Below, one piece after another: positions 1-11,166 of a stretch of 64,000 nucleotides of DNA (positions are counted from its first letter, which is position 1; each line of letters opens with the position of its first letter). Under the pieces are notes generated by a model. The model was not told the origin of the DNA. It saw nothing but the letters and a program-made list of their open reading frames with translations, and did not search any database. The DNA is from Asterias rubens (taxonomy: Eukaryota > Echinodermata > Asteroidea > Forcipulatida > Asteriidae). The translations under genes and the position numbers were made by a program. The stretch spans positions 12,155,047 through 12,219,046 of the forward strand of contig NC_047066.1 in the NCBI RefSeq assembly GCF_902459465.1, read 5' to 3'.

Positions 1-157
1 ATTTACTCAGTAGGACTCCTACGTGTTTATTGTTGATAGTGTACATTTTGTAGTTTGTAGTTAGTTTTTAGTTGTTTAGTTTTATAGTTTTTAAGTTTTG
101 AGTTTATTTTTTTTCTAGGTTTGTTTGCATCAATTTGTATTTGTAGCTTCAATTTCT

Positions 158-1239
158 TTTTTAGTTTTATAGTTTTTAAGCTTTGAGTTCAGTACTTTTG
201 CTTTAGCTTTTACTTTGAGGTTTACATTTTGATAGTCTTTTTTTGTTTTCAGTTTTCGGCTTTTATCTTTTAGTATTTAGAGAGAGGTTTGCAAGTGTCT
301 GCGCTTTGAACCAACTGTTTTTGGACTGCATCGATGTTTTTTATACTGAACCTACACGTTGTACCATAATAATGTGATGTTTAGTTGAATATCCCTCATC
401 ATGTCGTTGACTATAGTATAGTGTTTCGTTGTATTACTGATTTTGTGTCATTTGTTTCTTTTATAGTTTCTCGATAGACCTATACTTTAACATTTTTGTC
501 TGTAAAATTGTGTACATGCCTTTTGAAAATTCTTAATTTTAAATCATATTTTTGTTTATTGATTTGTTTTATGTTGCAGTCTTTGTACATGTTCGTTATT
601 GTTATACTTACGTTTCGTTTAATGTGTAGCGTTTGTTTATGTGTCCATCACATTTTTCCTTAAATGAATTCCTAAACGTCAGAAGCACGTCAAGCTAACT
701 ACTGATATAAATTTAAACAAAGTGATAAAACAATCACATACAAACAAACCGCTGAAACCAAACTTTTTTTTACAATAATTAATAAGCACTCATGTGAATG
801 ATGATGATTAAGTTTCAACTGAGTTAAATCGGACACAAGTTAGTGATGTATCTGGTGTTAGCAAAAAAAACAAAAAAAACCAGTGTCTTTCATTCGTAAT
901 GAAGACGAAGTCATTAATTTTTTATCACAGAAAATAACTGTATGTAATAAAAAGATTGTCTTCTTATAATATCGACAAGCATTCAACAGTCGGTACCATT
1001 CAACATTGTAAGCTACTGTCTTGTTGTGCACAGCATAGACTCTTTTCGTTTAAGGGCTTGGACAAATTTAATCCTTTAGCAAATAGTGGGGGAACACTAA
1101 TCGATTCGTCAACAATAGGGGTACATGACCCAGCGGGCAAAATTTGTTGTAGATCCAATGTTGCAGGTATAGACATGTGGCAACTCTACCGATTGTGTAT
1201 GTGTACAAATCATGGAAAAATGTCTGGATGCGGTTTTTC
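158..1239 (+). repeat. Left arm of a long inverted repeat (foldback)
   Basis: This arm is the reverse complement of 2800-3881. Both arms are 1082 bases long and nearly identical by eye. It contains an open frame of about 95 codons (from 956) that reappears on the minus strand of the other arm. I do not recognise the translation; it is Cys-rich with no obvious domain, so I treat it as incidental. Candidate nature: a foldback transposon, or a recent inverted duplication. Confidence 0.85.
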
Positions 1240-2799
1240 AGTAAATTCACTAACTGAAGTTATAAAATATAATAATATTTGATTTTATGTTATGTTACTT
1301 ACACTTTTAGTGTTTAAAACCATTATGCAATTACACGTCGAATATAAAGCGAGCTTATTTCTGTATTTAGTTTTTATAAAAGAAATTATCATTCCAATAA
1401 AAAAAAAACGAACCCCATAATTTGAGATTACCTGCATGAAACGCGTACAGTAAATTCGATTCTTTATAATCGAATATTCGGATGTTACTTGAAAAGGAAA
1501 TATTCCATCAGTTATTTTACTCAGTAGGACTCCTACGTGTCTTAAAACATTCATACAGTTAAAGTAATCTTAGTAAATTTACTAAGTTTAACTGAAATCA
1601 TAAAATTTAATATTATTGAGTGATAGGTAGACATCAAATAAGACAGTTTGGTTATTTCTCTTTTTGGAAGATGGTGGGGGGCTCTGAAAAGAACCGGTTG
1701 GTTTTGACGCGTACACATTCAACGTCTATTTGAAGGTGATGAACATTGTGATAGCCTTGATTCGTGATGCACTTGCTTTATCACTTTGTAGATGTAGGTC
1801 CTTTATATTTCTACGTCTTTTCTTGTTGCCATCTGGTGGTGCTCCCTTAGCCTTACCGGCCTTCTTCCGTCCGTCTCCACTTGGCTTTTTGAATTTTCCG
1901 TGGGCGATATGATATTTAAACAGAGTATGAAAGATTAAATTAATCCCCGTTATAGTAAAAAGAATACATGTCATTTTTAGTATATGGAGAGACTATTGTA
2001 AATATTCCTATACTCTTTTTTCTTTAAATTTTAAGTTAAAAGCGTTACATTCAATATAGAATAGAAGTTTAAGAGTGTCAAACGTCTTGAGCCATTTTAC
2101 AAACAAACATATTTTTTTAAAACTACGAGAAAAATTGTGCGCTACCATGGCTAACGGAAGTTGTTATCGTTCAGTGTTGCCTCCCATGACTAAATCAATA
2201 CATGTGTTGCGTTGCAAGAGTCAGCAAAACCATGAAAGTTTACCTGCCGCGATTAATACATTTATCTTCCCCAGTAACGGACCATTAATTGAACAAAGAG
2301 TAACTTTAAGTGTTTAAAACCACCATGCAATTGCAAGTCGAATATGAAGTGAGCTTAGTTTCGTATTATTTTAGTGTTTATAAAACAAGTTATCATTGGA
2401 ATGATAACGACCCCCATAACTTGGGGTTACATGTAACGCGTACAGTCAAATATTTGGATGTTACTTTTAGCAAGTGAGGAAAACAAATTTCAGTTCTCAA
2501 CTTATTGAGACAAAAATTCGGTATACGATACTAAACACGAACGTTTCTTTTAAAGTTATTAAACGAGCTTAACTGTCTACACAGTCCATCTCAAGACTGT
2601 TTAGTTACACATCATTACGAGTAGCGTTTAAAATAAACTCACTAAATTCAGATGGTGCGCATGAAAAACCAACACGTTACCGTAGCTCCATGTTTATAAC
2701 GACGGCATCGATCTCGATCTCTAATAATATTATGTCATTGTTTCTCCCGATACTTCTTACACAAACTGATAATAGAAAAATGTATGCTTCTTTTCGACC
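1240..2799. repeat. Spacer of the long inverted repeat, with diverged internal direct repeats
   Basis: The spacer separates the two arms. Inside it, about 1297-1500 resembles 2305-2470 as a diverged direct repeat (shared stretches around TTTAAAACC-ATGCAATT and ACGCGTACAGT). A short AT-rich stretch at 1239-1290 resembles 1570-1622. A 24-base word at 3-26, just outside the left arm, recurs at 1516-1539. A short Lys/Arg/Gly-rich minus-strand frame (1726-1974) is not recognisable. No supported gene. Confidence 0.6.
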
Positions 2800-3881
2800 G
2801 AAAAACCGCATCCAGACATTTTTCCATGATTTGTACACATACACAATCGGTAGAGTTGCCACATGTCTATACCTGCAACATTGGATCTACAACAAATTTT
2901 GCCCGCTGGGTCATGTACCCCTATTGTTGACGAATCGATTAGTGTTCCCCCACTATTTGCTAAAGGATTAAATTTGTCCAAGCCCTTAAACGAAAAGAGT
3001 CTATGCTGTGCACAACAAGACAGTAGCTTACAATGTTGAATGGTACCGACTGTTGAATGCTTGTCGATATTATAAGAAGACAATCTTTTTATTACATACA
3101 GTTATTTTCTGTGATAAAAAATTAATGACTTCGTCTTCATTACGAATGAAAGACACTGTTTTTTTTTTGTTTTTTTTGCTAACACCAGATACATCACTTA
3201 CTTGTGTCCGATTTAACTCAGTTGAAACTTAATCATCATCATTCACATGAGTGCTTATTAATTATTGTAAAAAAAAGTTTGGTTTCAGCGGTTTGTTTGT
3301 ATGTGATTGTTTTATCACTTTGTTTAAATTTATATCAGTAGTTAGCTTGACGTGCTTCTGACGTTTAGGAATTCATTTAAGGAAAAATGTGATGGACACA
3401 TAAACAAACGCTACACATTAAACGAAACGTAAGTATAACAATAACGAACATGTACAAAGACTGCAACATAAAACAAATCAATAAACAAAAATATGATTTA
3501 AAATTAAGAATTTTCAAAAGGCATGTACACAATTTTACAGACAAAAATGTTAAAGTATAGGTCTATCGAGAAACTAAAAAAGAAACAAATGAAACAAAAT
3601 CAGTAATACAACGAAACACTGTACTATAGTCAACGACATGATGAGGGATATTCAACTAAACATCACATTATTATGGTACAACGTGTAGGTTCAGTATAAA
3701 AAACATCGATGCAGTCCAAAAACAGTTGGTTCAAAGCGCAGACACTTGCAAACCTCTCTCTAAATACTAAAAGATAAAAGCCGAAAACTGAAAACAAAAA
3801 AAGACTATCAAAATGTAAACCTCAAAGTAAAAGCTAAAGCAAAAGTACTGAACTCAAAGCTTAAAAACTATAAAACTAAAA
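2800..3881 (-). repeat. Right arm of the long inverted repeat
   Basis: Reverse complement of 158-1239, ending abruptly at the word TAAAACTAAAA. The sequence just outside (about 3878-4000) matches the reverse complement of about 22601-22750. That second copy lacks the arm, so the junction at about 3881 is a real element boundary in at least one of the two places. Confidence 0.85.
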
Positions 3882-4200
3882 GTAAAGCATTTCATGGAAT
3901 AATATTTCAAGAGAAGTCTTTCACCATTACCTTCTGCAAACCCTGTAAGTTATTTGTAAATCTGTGAACTTTTTCTGTACCGATAGTGTCCAATGGCTTT
4001 AACGAAAACCCCAAATTTGGATCAAAGTTACTTTTCATCACGTCGAACAGAAATATAGGCAGATGTGTTTAAAAAGTATTTTAAACATTATAGAAAACAA
4101 AAATCAGATTAGACCTAATGCTGAGCGCTTAATATTTACAGTATTTAAGTTTGCAAAAACAAGTCTAATTCCAAAGTTTTGGGTTACTTTTAACCCTGAT
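3882..4200. repeat. Dispersed repeat outside the foldback
   Basis: The first 120 bases match the reverse complement of 22601-22750. The rest is AT-rich and contains the first instance (near 4111) of a motif resembling GAGCGTTTAATATTTACA that recurs at 4931, 5089 and, inverted, at about 35190. No gene seen. Confidence 0.5.
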
Positions 4201-4257
4201 CTGGGCCCCGTGTTGTCTGCCTAGCTACTAGGTCATGTCATAATGTCCTGAAATTTG

Positions 4258-4500
4258 TGTCAAAACGTCCCCAAAAGGGTCAAAATGACAGAGTCCGAGG
4301 TAAAATTCAATTTTACCCATTTTCCGGGTCACGTAGCCTAACACGGGATTGGGTCCGCCCCCTTGGAACCGTGATACTCGTCAAGTCTGATCCGGGATAC
4401 GGGATCCGGGTCAAGTCTGATCCGGGATCCGGGTCAAGTCTGATCCGGGTCACTGAGCAGTTATCGGGTCAAGTCTACCCGGGATCCTGGTCATGTCTGA
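4258..4500. repeat. Dispersed repeat with a short GGATCCGGGTCAAGTCT minisatellite
   Basis: A leader (about 4262-4380) is followed by about four imperfect units of roughly 22 bases built on TGATCCGGGATCCGGGTCAA. The leader and the units recur together at 11688-11880, so this is one dispersed repeat with an internal tandem array. It is not protein-coding; the open frame across it follows from the repeat. Confidence 0.75.
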
Positions 4501-5160
4501 ACTGGGAGTTCTAATAGTAATATGTATTGATAAAGTTAAATTTCCGCGTAAGAATTGTTTTACATTGATGGATTCAGACTGCCGGGAATTAAACATTTTC
4601 CCGTGCACATTTTTAGTTTTCGATAGATTAAGGTATCTGTCTTGCAAATCTAGATCAATCATTGATGGATAATAATTAAAATTGCTACTACAGCAGAATA
4701 ATTAAAAAGAAGGGTAGGCCCTACCATCGTACCTTGAATTGCATGGCCCGACTTTCGTCAACAAAATCGCTCTAGCTTTTTTGATATTTAAATTTTTACT
4801 GAACAAACGAATTTCGAAAACAATCTGAATAAAAACAATCTGAATAAAAGTAAAATTTCCACCACTTCAAGTTCAAAAACAGGTACAATTTTAACTTTAA
4901 ATTGACATTCACAAATAGAGCAAATAATGTGCCGAGCGTTTAATATTTACAAAGTTTGCACAAGCTGTGATATATATGTTTTTGATATATATTATTATTA
5001 TTAATTTAGCAACATCATTATAGATCCAGAACTTAAAACAGATTATATATTAATTAAAAAAAAAATTAAAAAAAATAGCACATGAAGTGCAGAGCGTTTA
5101 ATATTTACAAAGTTTGCAGCTAATAGGTGTTTAATAGAGTTAGACTCCCGAGTGAGTATC
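4501..5160. repeat. AT-rich dispersed repeat family F
   Basis: Contains two further copies of GAGCGTTTAATATTTACA (near 4931 and 5089) and an ATCAATCATTGATGGAT segment. Reverse-complement relatives lie at about 34690-35690, and related pieces at 36420-36720, 37400-37700 and 59180-59420. No coding potential seen. Confidence 0.55.
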
Positions 5161-5162
5161 CT

Positions 5163-5302
5163 TTAAGGCCGAGTTATAGTCGGTCGTGCGATGGTCGGGC
5201 TTCGGAAATCTAGACGCGCGATCATAAAAAGACAAGGTTTTTAGGCCTCAGTCTTAGGATTGCGCGCAAGATTTCCGTCGACCGACTATAAACCGGCCTT
5301 TA
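5163..5302. mobile_element. Palindromic MITE family C, copy 1
   Basis: Starts TTAAGGCCGAGTTATAGTCG and ends with its inverse, ACTATAAACCGGCCTTTA. The inside is GC-rich with GCGCG words. A second copy at 30025-30190 is nested inside a family A element, which defines both ends. Non-autonomous, no ORF. Confidence 0.75.
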
Positions 5303-5554
5303 TAGTTACATCATTTATTGGTCCGAACTGTCGAGAAATAAAACAATACCGGTGTACATGTCTAACTTAAGGCCAAATACTGTCCAATAGAATTGAAGAT
5401 TTCTAACAGGTTTCGAGTCACGCTCGAAATTGCTAAATTTATAGCTTTCGAAAGATTTTTGTATTGAATTTCTGCTCAATCATTGATTAACAATGATTAA
5501 AATGAAAGGGAAAAAGTAACATTTAAAAGGGAGTGTATCACTGCCCAGTAGTGG

Positions 5555-5704
5555 GAATGGGAGACTTTCTGGGACGATAGAGGGCAGCAGACTTACCGGG
5601 TAAATCCATTGTTCTCATAATTATGCGCATGTTCAGAACTACGTAAACAATGGAAATTTACCCGGTATGTCTGCTGCCACCTAGCGTTGGAAAGTCTCCT
5701 ATTA
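5555..5704. mobile_element. Palindromic MITE family D, copy 1
   Basis: Inverted ends AATGGGAGACTTTC and GAAAGTCTCCTATT. Inner arms read GGCAGCAGACTTACCGGGTA and its inverse around a short centre, so the whole element folds into one long hairpin. Other copies: 18533-18664, 30318-30465 and a shortened one at 53972-54075. Confidence 0.85.
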
Positions 5705-6194
5705 GTGTTAGACTTTCACAACACTGATAAAAAAAATTAAAAAATTGACATGCATTAGTTCTTTAAGGGACGCTCCCATTCAGGGATGTTTAAAAATATT
5801 GCACTCAAACTAAATTAGTTTAAAAAAAGAGAAAAATAAATTAATCTCCTACGAAAGAAAAAATAATTATCTAACACGAGATCGATTGATGGTGCACTAT
5901 GTAACCAGAGAATTAAAACGAAAGTTACTTGTGTGCGAGATAATAAGATAATAACGGTTCCTGAAGGAATATTTTTATTTGTGTTTAGGCGTTTCAGCAG
6001 CTAATCAACCTCACTTATAAAACAGTGGGTTTCTGGTCACCTGAAATGATCTTCCGATGCCCGAAAGTGGCTCGTTCTTTAAGCGGCAAAAATAAGCGCG
6101 TATAAGTTAACACACGGCCTATTACACGTACGCTTTATTTTAATTCCTTGGCGAGAGAAAACAACGTCCACTTTGATTTCGTATTTTATGTGGT
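5705..6194. other. Downstream flank of the first FReD gene, nothing recognised
   Basis: AT-rich sequence 3' of the minus-strand gene at 6254-7336. No ORF, RNA gene or clear repeat seen apart from short A/T runs. Confidence 0.4.
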
Positions 6195-6200
6195 TTTATT
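6195..6200 (-). promoter_or_regulatory. Polyadenylation signal AATAAA for the FReD gene at 6254-7336
   Basis: TTTATT on the plus strand, i.e. AATAAA on the gene strand, 54 bases beyond the stop codon. Position and sequence fit a normal animal poly(A) signal. Confidence 0.5.
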
Positions 6201-6253
6201 AAAGCAAGAAGTTGATTAAAATTACCGCGCCCGGTTTTGTTCAGTTTTTTTTT

Positions 6254-7336
6254 TCATTTTAGAACCGGGCGTACTTTTATCGTACATGTTTTTACAGATT
6301 TTATTTCATTATTAATATACACAATTGCAGACGTAGATTTATTTGATCCTCCCTGAATATACAGACCATTAAAATTGCATAAAAAACAGTTATTATACCA
6401 CCAACCTCCTTGCCAATTTATGCCACAATTCATATCATTGTCACCGCGGTCATTGTCGTGGTCTTTGGTAGTAAACAACATTTTATTATGCGAAAAGCGG
6501 CCTCCGGTATTCATATTATTCAAAACGTTGCCTGCTGAACTTTCAGTATTGTATGAACCAACATTGAGCTGATACTGATCCCCTGTAACACGGAACTCAC
6601 CATACTCGAACCAAGCGTCTTTAAAGTTCCAGTCGGTCATATCAAGACGAATCTGCCATGTTACTTCGTCATATTCAGTCAGGTTGCGTAAGATATCATT
6701 GCCGAGCCAGAGTTCACCACTAAGATTACCAAACCCGTCACGATAGTCGGCCCAGTCGCGATAAAAGTCAACACTGCCGTCTTGACGCCTCTGAATGACG
6801 ATCCAGCCTCCGCCATCAGTCTCCATGTCGCAGTACACTTGCAAACCATCAACAAACCGGGCAGGAAATATTGTAAAGACACCACTCACTTTCTGACCCG
6901 CCTCAAGAAGCTCCTGGCAACTGCTGTAATGAGGCATAGGGGAGACGGTTGTATCGGGGTGTGCATGGGACAGGAGAGGTGTGTCCATATTGCCATCGTA
7001 GTACACACTACCAAAGTGTGTAATCAAGTTATCAGGGAACTGGGCAATGGTGGCATTATTCAGCTCACAAAGGTGATGAATTTCATCATAATTTACCGAT
7101 TTACAGTTAGGATAATCAGCATGGCAGTTACGAATACAGTGGATACGAGAACTTACGCTTTGCTTACGGTATGAAGACGCCGCAAGTGCCCGGTTTTCCG
7201 CAGCCATAAATATTTGCATCGAGGGAGGGATATCACAGTAAGCTCCCGATGAAACACCAAACAGTGCTGCAAGGAAACTGAACTCTACCAACAGTGCCGT
7301 CATTATTGTATGCTGTCGGAACACCGGTGTTATCAT
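6254..7336 (-). CDS. Secreted apple/PAN-like plus fibrinogen C-terminal domain protein (FReD copy 1)
   Basis: Single-exon gene of 360 codons. The likelier start is Met12 (7303), which follows an A at -3 and opens a clean signal peptide (MTALLVEFSFLAALFGVSSG). Next come an apple/PAN-like module of about 80 residues with the Cys pattern HC-x2-NC-x6-C-x11-C, a linker, and a fibrinogen C-terminal domain of about 230 residues (VYCDMETDGGGWIVIQRR, GGWWYNNC, ending KVRPVLK). The KDHDND stretch matches the calcium site of this family, but the segment after it is about seven residues shorter than in the copies at 13034 and 28149. By family this is a soluble, probably Ca-dependent lectin or pattern-recognition protein (ficolin, tachylectin and FREP relatives). 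Ligand unknown. Intact. Confidence 0.9.
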   Translation of the reverse strand: MITPVFRQHTIMTALLVEFSFLAALFGVSSGAYCDIPPSMQIFMAAENRALAASSYRKQSVSSRIHCIRNCHADYPNCKSVNYDEIHHLCELNNATIAQFPDNLITHFGSVYYDGNMDTPLLSHAHPDTTVSPMPHYSSCQELLEAGQKVSGVFTIFPARFVDGLQVYCDMETDGGGWIVIQRRQDGSVDFYRDWADYRDGFGNLSGELWLGNDILRNLTEYDEVTWQIRLDMTDWNFKDAWFEYGEFRVTGDQYQLNVGSYNTESSAGNVLNNMNTGGRFSHNKMLFTTKDHDNDRGDNDMNCGINWQGGWWYNNCFLCNFNGLYIQGGSNKSTSAIVYINNEIKSVKTCTIKVRPVLK

Positions 7337-7449
7337 TCTCTGTCATCAAATAATGTCAGCCTGTGTGCAGTTCCGATTTTGTGTGCTTGCGGTGAACAAG
7401 TTTTCTATAAAGACATTGAAAATAATTATCACAGCGCCCAGGGTTTTGC

Positions 7450-7512
7450 GATCCACGAAAATATGTGAGCAAGCATTCAATTGGTTGAATCAAGTCACGC
7501 GTTGAGCTCTTA
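7450..7512 (-). promoter_or_regulatory. Conserved FReD 5' module, copy 1
   Basis: On the gene strand this reads GAGCTCAACGCGTGACTTGA, a CCAAT-like box (AACCAATTGAATGC), then TTTTCGTGGATCGCAAAACC. It matches the flanks of the copies at 10228, 13034 and 28149. A TATA-like TCTTTATAGAAAAC follows nearer the gene (about 7400). The E-box is degraded here to ACGCGTGA. Confidence 0.6.
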
Positions 7513-7990
7513 ACGAATTGACGCACACGTTTCCATCCTTAGAAACAATCGTTTTTTACTTGAGTTTAAAGTAACAATTGAATTATGGCTTTTGCTACCA
7601 TCCCGATTTCATGCTCCAAAAAAGACGTGTGGTCGGCACGTAGATGGTTGTGTTTTGTTAAAAGTAATAGAGTTAACGCTATTTCCTTCATAGTAATTAA
7701 TCACAAGCATTTTTCAAACAAATAGAAACTTGCCATTAGGCTGTGGGCGGCACGTATTCGTTGAAATCAACAACCCGACTCACTGCGTGGAAATGCAACC
7801 CAATTGGCTGTCTTTTACCCACAACAATAGGAATTGTGCTAATTTATGCAGACAAATATAGTTGAAGCACGAATTAAGCAGAATACACAATCATTCCACT
7901 TGAACTAGTTTCTTCAGTGGCAGAAACAAACCGCGATGACTGCCTAAAATAACGCCGTCAAAGGCATGGGTCCATTAAGAAACAGTACAC
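7513..7990. other. Intergenic, nothing recognised
   Basis: No ORF, RNA or clear repeat recognised between the FReD 5' module and the family A element. Confidence 0.35.
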
Positions 7991-8280
7991 TTTAAGGCAA
8001 TGGACACTATTGGTATACTCAAATGAATCGTTAAAATAAAAACTTGTTAACAGAAAAAATAAAATCAGATTTTTAGGTCTCGAAATCAAGCAGCTGAAAG
8101 CACACAGCTTCGTGTGCCAAGGGTGTTTGTTTTTCCATTATTATCTCGCAAATTCGACAACCACTTGAGTTAAAACTTTCACAGGTTTGTTATTAATTTG
8201 ATGCATGTGTTGAGATACACCAAGTGAGAAGACTGGCAGGTATTTGACAACATTACCAAAGGTGTCCAGTGTCTTTTAAC
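7991..8280 (+). mobile_element. MITE-like family A copy, internally deleted
   Basis: Begins TTTAAGGCAATGGACACTAT and ends GTGTCCAGTGTCTTTTA. The left half of the central GAGACCTCA hairpin is lost. Same orientation as the copies at 14699 and 26635. Confidence 0.8.
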
Positions 8281-9488
8281 GACAATATAGACTCTTTTGT
8301 GCTCATTTACAAAAGTAAGACTGTGGATTTAAAGCTAATTCACAACAGTATTGAACACACGAACAATGACCGTTCAAATAATAATCGTGTCAACTTCGAG
8401 GAAATGATGGGCACTGCGTGCTTCATTTGATAACAATGCTCAACACGTGCTGGTAAAAAAGACGCTCATTCAAAGACGTGTGTTGAACGTTGCTCTTTAC
8501 CCCTACATATTAATGCTGCTAATAATTATTATTTTGTACAAAAGATCGCGCTTCCATTATGGGTTGCTGTCATTACTTGTGACCTTCGATATCTTTATAA
8601 ATTTGGCGGCTTTTACCCGTGTCGGGATTTTGGTATAATAGGCCTACCCACGTCAATAATAAACGGCATTTGAGAGAGTTAAAAAAAACGGATAAGTTTT
8701 AAGGAATAGATCAATTTGCGCAAATTTGTGGAAAAATGAAAGAGCGTATCCAAAAACCCATACGCATGAACTTGATTCCGGTGCAATGCACCAAGCGACA
8801 AAAATAATTTTCATTGAGCTTGCACTAATTGATCAACTCATAATGTTTAAGAGAGAACTATGGCATACATAGGAAAACTTGGGGTTTGCTTCACGTTAGG
8901 CCGATGGTCTAAAAGACAGTGGTGTTTGCCGAGCTATAATATGATCCTGAAATTAATCTTAAAATAGTTAATGTTAACATAATTCAACAGTTAATTCAAT
9001 CCGATTTTTAAACAGTTCTTTTCCCCGAAATTGTTTTGACGCACCTACCCACCCTAATTTAGATTATTAAAAAATGAATGTCTTCATAATATCATCCATA
9101 CACTGAAGAACAAAGTAAAGCCAGAAATGAACCAGATAATTTAGGTAAAAATAAAACCTTACTTTCAATGACTTTTCCTTTTTCAAACAAACACCTTTGT
9201 CATTTGAATTTGAGTACAATTGATGATCTTGGCCATCGGGGTATTGGATATGTTGCTTTCCTTGTCTTTTTATTTTTATAATTTTATATAGGCCTTTATA
9301 TTTATTATTGTTTTAAATGAAAACTGAAAAGCTATTTTTAGTTGATTGTTTCGACCCACCCATTACCACAATTCCGAAATTGTTTTTAACATTGACTATT
9401 CTGAACTACTCCTTGCTGCTGCCGAAGCGTTTTACCTGCTCATGCAGTTAATTTTTGTCAGGTAGGCTATCGTGAACCCACCTTATAC
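8281..9488. repeat. 3' flank of the FReD pseudogene, duplicated elsewhere
   Basis: About 8530-8680, 8860-9060 and 9340-9480 match, in reverse complement, pieces of 24200-25140 that lie downstream of the FReD relic at 24115. The FReD duplication block therefore carried at least 1 kb of 3' flank. No gene seen here. Confidence 0.6.

Positions 9489-9519
<31 letters not shown>
9489..9519 (-). repeat. Poly(A) run on the FReD pseudogene strand
   Basis: About 30 consecutive T on the plus strand, i.e. A on the pseudogene strand, exactly where other copies have the TGAAAA of the stop codon region. The flank beyond it still matches the flank of another copy, so this looks like slippage expansion rather than a retroposed tail. 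Confidence 0.7.
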
Positions 9520-10228
9520 CATGTTTGGACTTGACGTACTTTTATTGAGCAAGATTTTATAGAAAAGTGTCTAGTAAGAGTGTAGGAAATTACGAACAAT
9601 TTGGAAGTCGATCTTCCTTGAATATATTGACCATTAGGATTGCATAAAAAACAGTTATTATACCACCAACCTCCGCGAACGTCTATTCCACAATTCAGCT
9701 GATTGCCATTTCCGTCAGGTTGAGTACGGCGGTCATTGTCGTTGTCTTTTAAAACAGCATTCCATTGTGAGAATAGTGGCCTCCGATGCCTATACTATCT
9801 AAAACGTTGCCCGCTGTACTTTCTGTATTGTACGAACTAACACTGAACTCACACGGAACTCACCATACTCGAACCAAGCGTCTTGAAAGTTCCAGTCGGT
9901 CATGTCAAGACGAATCTGCCATGTTCCTTCATATTCAGTCAGGTTGCGTAGGTTATCATTACCAAGCCAGAATTCACCACTCAGAATGCCTCTGAATGAC
10001 GATCCAGCCTCCGCCACCAGTCTCCATGTCGCAGTACACTTGCAAACCATCAACAAACCGGGCAGGAAATATTGTAAAGACACCACTCACATTCTGACCC
10101 GCCTCAAGAAGCTCCTGGCAGCTGCTGTAACGAGGCATAGAGGAGACGGTTGTATCGGGGTGTGCATGGGACAGGAGAGGTGTGTCCATATTGCCATCGT
10201 AGTACACACTACCAGAGTGTGTAATCAA
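9520..10228 (-). pseudogene. FReD pseudogene (copy 2)
   Basis: Minus-strand remnant of the same family. It opens in the linker (THSGSVYYDGNMDT), having lost the signal peptide and apple module: at 10228 the sequence jumps directly to 5' flank. Inside the fibrinogen domain about 63 bases are missing between IVIQR and LSGEFW, about 20 bases around TGDQYQLN are missing with a frameshift, and a short deletion breaks the frame before KDNDND. The GGWWYNNC core is still readable near 9650-9680. The DMETGGGGWIV stretch has one change from its relatives. Non-functional. Confidence 0.9.
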
Positions 10229-10334
10229 GTTTCAACTAGTTTCACCAAGTGTGCAGTTTCAACAACTTTGTGTACTGGCTGTGAATAAAAGTTCCACAAA
10301 GACACTGAAAATATAACAGCCACTAGGGTTTTGC

Positions 10335-10400
10335 GATCAACGAAAATATGTGAGCAAGAGTTTTATTGGTTGAATCAAGTCACGTGTTCAGCTCCCCGCC
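10335..10400 (-). promoter_or_regulatory. Conserved FReD 5' module in front of the pseudogene
   Basis: On the minus strand: GGGGAGCTGAACACGTGACT with an intact CACGTG E-box, AACCAATAAAACTC, then the TTTTCGTTGATCGCAAAACC block. It is retained although the coding 5' end is gone, which shows that the deletion at 10228 is internal. Confidence 0.6.
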
Positions 10401-10780
10401 GAGTAACTGTTACACAAGACCACGTCCCTCGATGCAATCTTACTTGATTTAAATTGAAACGCCTAAATTGGCACATTTTGTGGCTTTTATTGTCAATGCT
10501 TTAGAAGTTTTCATGCTTCGTTTAAAAGTCAGCAACTGGCCCTGCGTTGAAATGCAACCCAAGGATGTGTTGTATTACAGGCAGTAGAAACCTAAAAAGA
10601 AATAACACTATCTTTGGCAAAATTATTATCAAGCAATTTCCTCGCACAAAGCTGCGTTTACGCACAGTATAACCACAATAATTTGCAGTTGACGGAATTA
10701 TTTCATGTGAATAATTCTGATTTTGCAATGTCAGATTGTCTTTGAACGAAAAAACAAACACGTCATCTTTGCTGAATTCA
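10401..10780. other. Intergenic, nothing recognised
   Basis: Upstream flank of the FReD pseudogene. No supported ORF or repeat. Confidence 0.3.
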
Positions 10781-11166
10781 TTTAAAGACACTGGGCACTA
10801 TTGGTAATTGTCAAAGACTAGTCTTCTCACGTGCTGTATCTCAACATATGCATACAATAACAAACCTGTGCAAACTTGAGCTCAATCGGTCGTCGAAGTT
10901 GCGAGATAACAATGAGGGGGAAAACACCCTTGTCACACGAAGTTGTATGCTTTCAGATGCTTGATTTCGAGACCTCAAATTATAATCTGAGGTCTCGAAA
11001 TCAAATTCGTGGAAAATTACTTCTTTCTCGAAAACTACTCCACTTCAGAGGGAGCCGTTTCTCACAATGAAATATACTACCTACCTCTCCCCATTACTCG
11101 TTACCAAGTAAGGTTTTATGCTGATAAATATCTTGAGTATTACCAAAAGTGTCCACTGCGTTTAAA
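10781..11166 (-). mobile_element. MITE-like family A copy, full length, inverted
   Basis: Opens TTTAAAGACACTGGGCACTA and closes AAAAGTGTCCACTGCGTTTA. The central hairpin GATTTCGAGACCTCA / TGAGGTCTCGAAATC is intact at about 10963-11003. A short ORF across it only reflects the repeat. Confidence 0.85.

Noticed and set aside
956-1282. ORF of 108 codons in the foldback arm, mirrored at 2757-3083
   Set aside because: The duplication of the frame is explained by the inverted repeat. The translation has no recognisable domain, and its last codons differ where the arms end.
6782-7174. 130-codon frame opposite FReD copy 1, with equivalents at 13343, 28311 and 32349
   Set aside because: Antisense shadow of a highly conserved coding stretch. 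It recurs only because the sense strand is conserved.
9489-9519. Processed (retroposed) pseudogene tail for FReD copy 2
   Set aside because: Both 5' and 3' flanks beyond the A-run match those of other copies, and the family is intronless anyway. The run is better explained by slippage.
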